Source: UBA9676 sp963837105 (GTDB taxonomy: Bacteria; Actinomycetota; Actinomycetes; Streptosporangiales; Streptosporangiaceae). Taken from it: a DNA stretch of 64,000 bases. The stretch covers positions 62,001 to 126,000 of the forward strand of contig CAWIMG010000018.1 of NCBI GenBank assembly GCA_963837105.1. Reading direction: 5' to 3'. This document shows positions 61,155 through 64,000 of the stretch, in pieces. The notes under the pieces are model-generated. The model was not told the DNA's origin. It saw only the letters and a program-made list of their open reading frames with translations, and ran no database searches. The position numbers and the translations under genes were made by a program. Positions within the stretch are counted from its first letter, which is position 1. Each line of letters opens with the position of its first letter.

Positions 61155-61577
61155 GTGGCGGTTGCGATCCAGGTCCGGGGCGCGGTGATCCCGCCGGAGG
61201 AGCTGTCCTGGCGTTTCTCCCGGTCATCGGGCCCCGGCGGGCAGTCGGTGAACACCACCGACAGCCGGGTGGAGGTTTCCTACGACCTGGCCACCTCCGA
61301 TGCGCTGGGACCGGTGCTGAAGGAACGGGCGCTGCGTGCGCTCGCGGGCCGGCTGACCGGCGGGGTGATCACGGTGGCTGCCGCCGAGCACCGTTCGCAA
61401 CTGCGCAACCGGGAGGCGGCGGCCAGCCGGCTGGCGGCACTGCTGGTGGCGGCGACCGCCCCGCCGCCACCGCCCCGGCGGCCGACGAGGCCGAGCCGGG
61501 CGGCCGTCCAGCGGCGGCTGGCTGACAAGCAGCACCGGTCGCAGACCAAGCGGCTGCGCCGGCCAGACCAGGACTAG
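61155..61577 (+). CDS. arfB: peptidyl-tRNA hydrolase ArfB-like (YaeJ) ribosome rescue factor
   Basis: A 140-residue protein with the GGQ motif (residues 28-30, in RSSGPGGQSVN) that hydrolyses peptidyl-tRNA on stalled ribosomes, and the basic C-terminal tail (RRLADKQHRSQTKRLRRP) that enters the empty mRNA channel. There is no codon-recognition domain, so it is not a release factor. GTG 61155. The Pro-rich stretch PPPPPRRPTRPSR before the tail is unusual. Confidence 0.87.
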   Translation: MAVAIQVRGAVIPPEELSWRFSRSSGPGGQSVNTTDSRVEVSYDLATSDALGPVLKERALRALAGRLTGGVITVAAAEHRSQLRNREAAASRLAALLVAATAPPPPPRRPTRPSRAAVQRRLADKQHRSQTKRLRRPDQD

Positions 61578-61585
61578 CGGCGCGG

Positions 61586-61783
61586 CTAGTGCACCCGGCG
61601 GCGGCCACGGAAACCGGCAGCTACCAGGCCAAGGCCGATCAGCGCGACCACGGGCCCGATGACCGCCCACACGGTGGCCCCGGTCATGAAACTGCCGGCG
61701 ATGTAGCCCAGTCCCTGCAGCGTCCAGACGATCCCGGCCAGCGCGGCCAGGACACCGATCACCACCAGCACGATCCACTTCAT
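61586..61783 (-). CDS. small two-TM membrane protein
   Basis: A 65-residue protein with two helices (about 2-24 and 34-58) and a basic end GRRRVH. ATG 61783. Divergent from the OsmC gene by 102 bases. No family recognised. Confidence 0.6.
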   Translation of the reverse strand: MKWIVLVVIGVLAALAGIVWTLQGLGYIAGSFMTGATVWAVIGPVVALIGLGLVAAGFRGRRRVH

Positions 61784-61885
61784 TCCAGGTGCCCTTCCGC
61801 CGGCCGCCGGTTTCCGCATCCTCGCACACGCCCGTCCCGCACGGGAGGCTGGCGGCCCGCCGCGGCCGCCTGGCAGGGTGAGGGC

Positions 61886-62311
61886 ATGACTGATGACTCG
61901 GTGCACCGGGCGGTCACCGTCCAGCGAACCAGCCCCGGCGTGTTCACGGCCAGCAACAGCCGCGGCGGCCAGATCACCTTCGGCACCGGCGGTGACGCCG
62001 GCTTCACCCCGACCGAGTTGCTGCTGGCCGCGATCGGCGGGTGCACGGCGATCGACGTGGACATCCTGACCTCGCGCCGGGCACAGCCGGACAGCTTCGC
62101 TGTGCGGATCGATGCGGACAAGATCCGCGATGCCAGTGGCAACCGGCTGACCGGCATCGAGGTGACCTTCGCCGTCACCTTCCCCGCCGGGGACGCCGGT
62201 GACCAGGCCAGGGCGATCCTGCCCGATGTGGTGCGCAAGTCACATGACAAGCTGTGCACCGTTGGCCGCACGGTCGAGGTCGGCACCCCGATCACTGCCC
62301 GGATCGGGTAA
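61886..62311 (+). CDS. OsmC family peroxidase-like protein
   Basis: A 141-residue OsmC/Ohr-fold protein that reduces organic hydroperoxides with two cysteines. The cysteines are C53 in AAIGGCTAIDVDIL and C124 in SHDKLCTVGRTV. ATG 61886. The sequence around both cysteines is the OsmC/YhfA pattern rather than Ohr. Probably a stand-alone gene. Confidence 0.83.
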   Translation: MTDDSVHRAVTVQRTSPGVFTASNSRGGQITFGTGGDAGFTPTELLLAAIGGCTAIDVDILTSRRAQPDSFAVRIDADKIRDASGNRLTGIEVTFAVTFPAGDAGDQARAILPDVVRKSHDKLCTVGRTVEVGTPITARIG

Positions 62312-62456
62312 AGAAGCCGCCGGCGGGCCGCCAGCGGAGGGCATCGTTCCCCGGCATCCTGGCCCGGTCACTGGCGCCGGGCCAGTAACGTGAACCGGAC
62401 CGCGCGCGGGCAGCACCCCCCTCAGGCCCGCGCCCGGCGCCTCCGAGGAGACTCAC

Positions 62457-62954
62457 ATGCCTGGCTTCCGCAAGTTCCTGCTGCGGGGCAACCTGATCGA
62501 CCTGGCCGTCGCGGTGGTGGTCGGGGTCGCCTTCAACAGCGTGGTGCAGGCGCTGATCAGGGACCTGATCACGCCGCTCATCAGCGCGGCCGGCGGGCAG
62601 CCGAACTTCTCCAGCCTGATCTTCTCGGTCAACCAGAGCCCGTTCTACTACGGCGACTTCATCAACACCGCGCTGTCCTTCATCGTCATCGCGGCCGTCG
62701 TCTACTACCTGGTGGTCGTCCCGGCCAACCGGATGGCCGCTATCGCCGAGCGGAACGCCGAGGTGACCGAGCGCCCGTGCCCGGAATGCCTGAGCGACAT
62801 CCCGCTCGCGGCGACCCGGTGCAAGTTCTGCACCGCCCGGGTCGAGCCGGCCAGCGCCGCCGAACCGCCTGCCCGCGGCAGCGCGCGCCGGCTCCGGCCC
62901 CCCGGCCTGCGGTCCACGAACCTGCGGCCCTCTACTTCGCGTCCGCGTAACTAG
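62457..62954 (+). CDS. mscL: large-conductance mechanosensitive channel MscL with zinc ribbon
   Basis: A 165-residue MscL. The N-terminal FRKFLLRGNLIDLAVAVVVGVAFNSVVQALIRDLITPLI is the pore helix TM1, FINTALSFIVIAAVVYYLVVVP is TM2. Instead of a short charged tail it has a zinc ribbon, C108-C111 and C122-C125 (CPEC ... CKFC), and an Arg/Ser/Pro tail. Opens under osmotic down-shock. ATG 62457. The last 23 bases overlap the convergent polymerase gene. Confidence 0.86.
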   Translation: MPGFRKFLLRGNLIDLAVAVVVGVAFNSVVQALIRDLITPLISAAGGQPNFSSLIFSVNQSPFYYGDFINTALSFIVIAAVVYYLVVVPANRMAAIAERNAEVTERPCPECLSDIPLAATRCKFCTARVEPASAAEPPARGSARRLRPPGLRSTNLRPSTSRPRN

Positions 62955-64000
62955 CCACCACCGCCGTCGTCACCGGGAACCGGACCGGTGCCGGGCCGAA
63001 CACCAGCCGGCCCGCCTCGGCGGCGGCCGCCCCGACCGCGTCCACCACCGCGGCGGCCAGGCTCTCCTGGCAGTGCACGATCACCTCGTCATGCTGGAAG
63101 AACACCAGCTCGGCAGGGCTGCTGGCGGGTGCTGCGGCCGCGGCTGGATCGGGGCCGGTGGCGGCACCGCCGTTCGGCAGCGATATCGCCGCCAGGCGGC
63201 GGCGCAGGCCGGCCAGCAGCACGATCGCCCAGTCGGCGGCGCTGGCCTGGACGACGAAGTTGCGGGTGAACCGCCCGCGGGCGCGCAACGACCGGCCCGC
63301 CCGGTGCTCCTCGGCGTCCGGCTCGTCCGCGACGGCGGTCAGCCCGCGCCAGGCGGCCGACGGTGGCGGGCAGGTGCGGCCGAGCCGGGACCGCACCACC
63401 CGGCCCTCTTCCCCGGCCCGGGCCGCCGCCTCGACATACTGTGCGGCCAGCGGGAACCGGCGGCGCAGCACGGCCAGCAACTGGCCCGCCTCGCCGCCCG
63501 CGCCGCCGTACATCGCCGACAGCAGCGCGACCTTGGCCTTGGCCCGCTCGCCGCCGAACGCACCGGCCAGCGCCTGGTACAGATCCCCGGTGCCGGCCGC
63601 GGCCGCGAGCGCGCGGTCCTCCGCCAGCGCGGCCAGCACCCGCGGCTCGAGTTGCGCAGCGTCGGCGACCACCAGCACGTGACCGGGGTCGGCGACCACC
63701 GCCCGGCGCAGCAGCCGCGGGATCTGCAGCGCGCCGCCGCCGCGCGACGCCCACCGGCCGGACACCACCCCGCCGACCACGTACTCGGGCCGGAACCGGC
63801 CCTCGCTGACCCACTCATCCAGCCAGCCCCAGCCGTGCGCGGCGTGCAGCCGGGCGAGTTCCTTGTATGCCAGCAGCAGTGGCGCGGCGGGATGGTCGAC
63901 CTCGCGCAGCACCGCCGACCGGGTGGAGGCGACCCGCACGCCGCCGGCGGCCAGCGCCCGGATCACCTGGCTGGGTGAGTCCGGGTTGACCGGCCGGCCG
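62932..64000 (-). CDS. family-A DNA polymerase, bifunctional exonuclease-polymerase type; 5' part off edge
   Basis: The C-terminal 356 or so residues of a family-A polymerase. The palm motif A is VADAAQLEPRVLAALAED (DxxQLEPR), the O-helix is RAKAKVALLSAMYGG with the Phe762 position occupied by Leu, and motif C is FFQHDEVIVHC. A PEYVVGGVVSGRWAS block corresponds to the template/primer contact RFRPE...GR. Motifs are further from E. coli Pol I than the main PolA, matching the second polymerase of actinobacteria called bifunctional 3'-5' exonuclease/DNA polymerase. The frame runs past 64000; the exonuclease part is not in the window. Confidence 0.82.
   Translation of the reverse strand, partial: GRPVNPDSPSQVIRALAAGGVRVASTRSAVLREVDHPAAPLLLAYKELARLHAAHGWGWLDEWVSEGRFRPEYVVGGVVSGRWASRGGGALQIPRLLRRAVVADPGHVLVVADAAQLEPRVLAALAEDRALAAAAGTGDLYQALAGAFGGERAKAKVALLSAMYGGAGGEAGQLLAVLRRRFPLAAQYVEAAARAGEEGRVVRSRLGRTCPPPSAAWRGLTAVADEPDAEEHRAGRSLRARGRFTRNFVVQASAADWAIVLLAGLRRRLAAISLPNGGAATGPDPAAAAAPASSPAELVFFQHDEVIVHCQESLAAAVVDAVGAAAAEAGRLVFGPAPVRFPVTTAVVASYADAK

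Overview
The window is about 64 kb of very GC-rich DNA with dense, mostly short-spaced genes, many GTG starts and ATGA/GTGA stop-start overlaps. This coding style, together with a complete conservon (CvnABCD), F420-type enzymes, a DUF574 methyltransferase, a CtpE-like ATPase, DUF2252, DUF5996 and a two-domain actinobacterial polymerase, points to a mycelial or soil actinobacterium, in the broad Streptosporangiales/Streptomyces neighbourhood. Genus cannot be read from the sequence. No rRNA, tRNA, CRISPR, IS element or prophage was seen, so this is ordinary chromosome.

Layout. 1-4.2 kb: a cysteine-desulfurase-like aminotransferase, a CstR-type CsoR-family regulator with two G-tract palindromic operators, DUF202 and a succinate-semialdehyde dehydrogenase. 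4.4-7.7 kb: a DMT transporter, and an MFS/MarR divergent pair around a perfect 30-bp palindrome. 7.8-10.5 kb: an epoxide-hydrolase-like enzyme, a CMD protein and NDH-2. 10.5-13.8 kb: a DUF2252 gene and a metallo-beta-lactamase gene, both broken by several small frameshifts, then SRPBCC. 13.9-25.7 kb: a secreted trypsin-like protease, YihY, an F420-reductase-like enzyme/MarR pair with operator, several methyltransferases, a HEVLE-motif protein of unknown role, a lipoprotein and propionyl-CoA synthetase. 25.8-30.8 kb: two P-type ATPases meeting tail to tail with overlapping ends, and a remnant of a sensor kinase.

30.8-35.2 kb: a gamma-carbonic-anhydrase-like protein and a SoxR-centred cluster (SoxR-SET domain-SDR on one strand, SDR-QueA-like on the other). 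35.3-39.8 kb: DUF5996 and the conservon. 39.9-43.5 kb: an orphan cytosine-C5 methyltransferase translationally coupled to a class II aldolase, then a CMD protein and an M24 peptidase. 43.5-54.1 kb: the most coherent system, an eight-gene minus-strand operon (YtcJ amidohydrolase, complete Dpp/Opp-type ABC importer, amidase and a NylB-like serine hydrolase) divergent from a TetR gene. It reads as uptake and stepwise hydrolysis of a peptide-like or amide-linked compound, with a NylA/NylB-like enzyme pair. 54.2-57.7 kb: an MBL protein and a polar amino-acid ABC transporter. 57.9-64 kb: a membrane alpha/beta hydrolase, an LLM oxidoreductase, an ArfB-like rescue factor, OsmC, MscL with a zinc ribbon, and the C-terminal part of a family-A DNA polymerase.

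Caution on quality: at least five genes are interrupted by single-base-type frameshifts while the protein sequence remains well conserved on both sides. Some of these look like consensus errors in the assembly rather than true decay.
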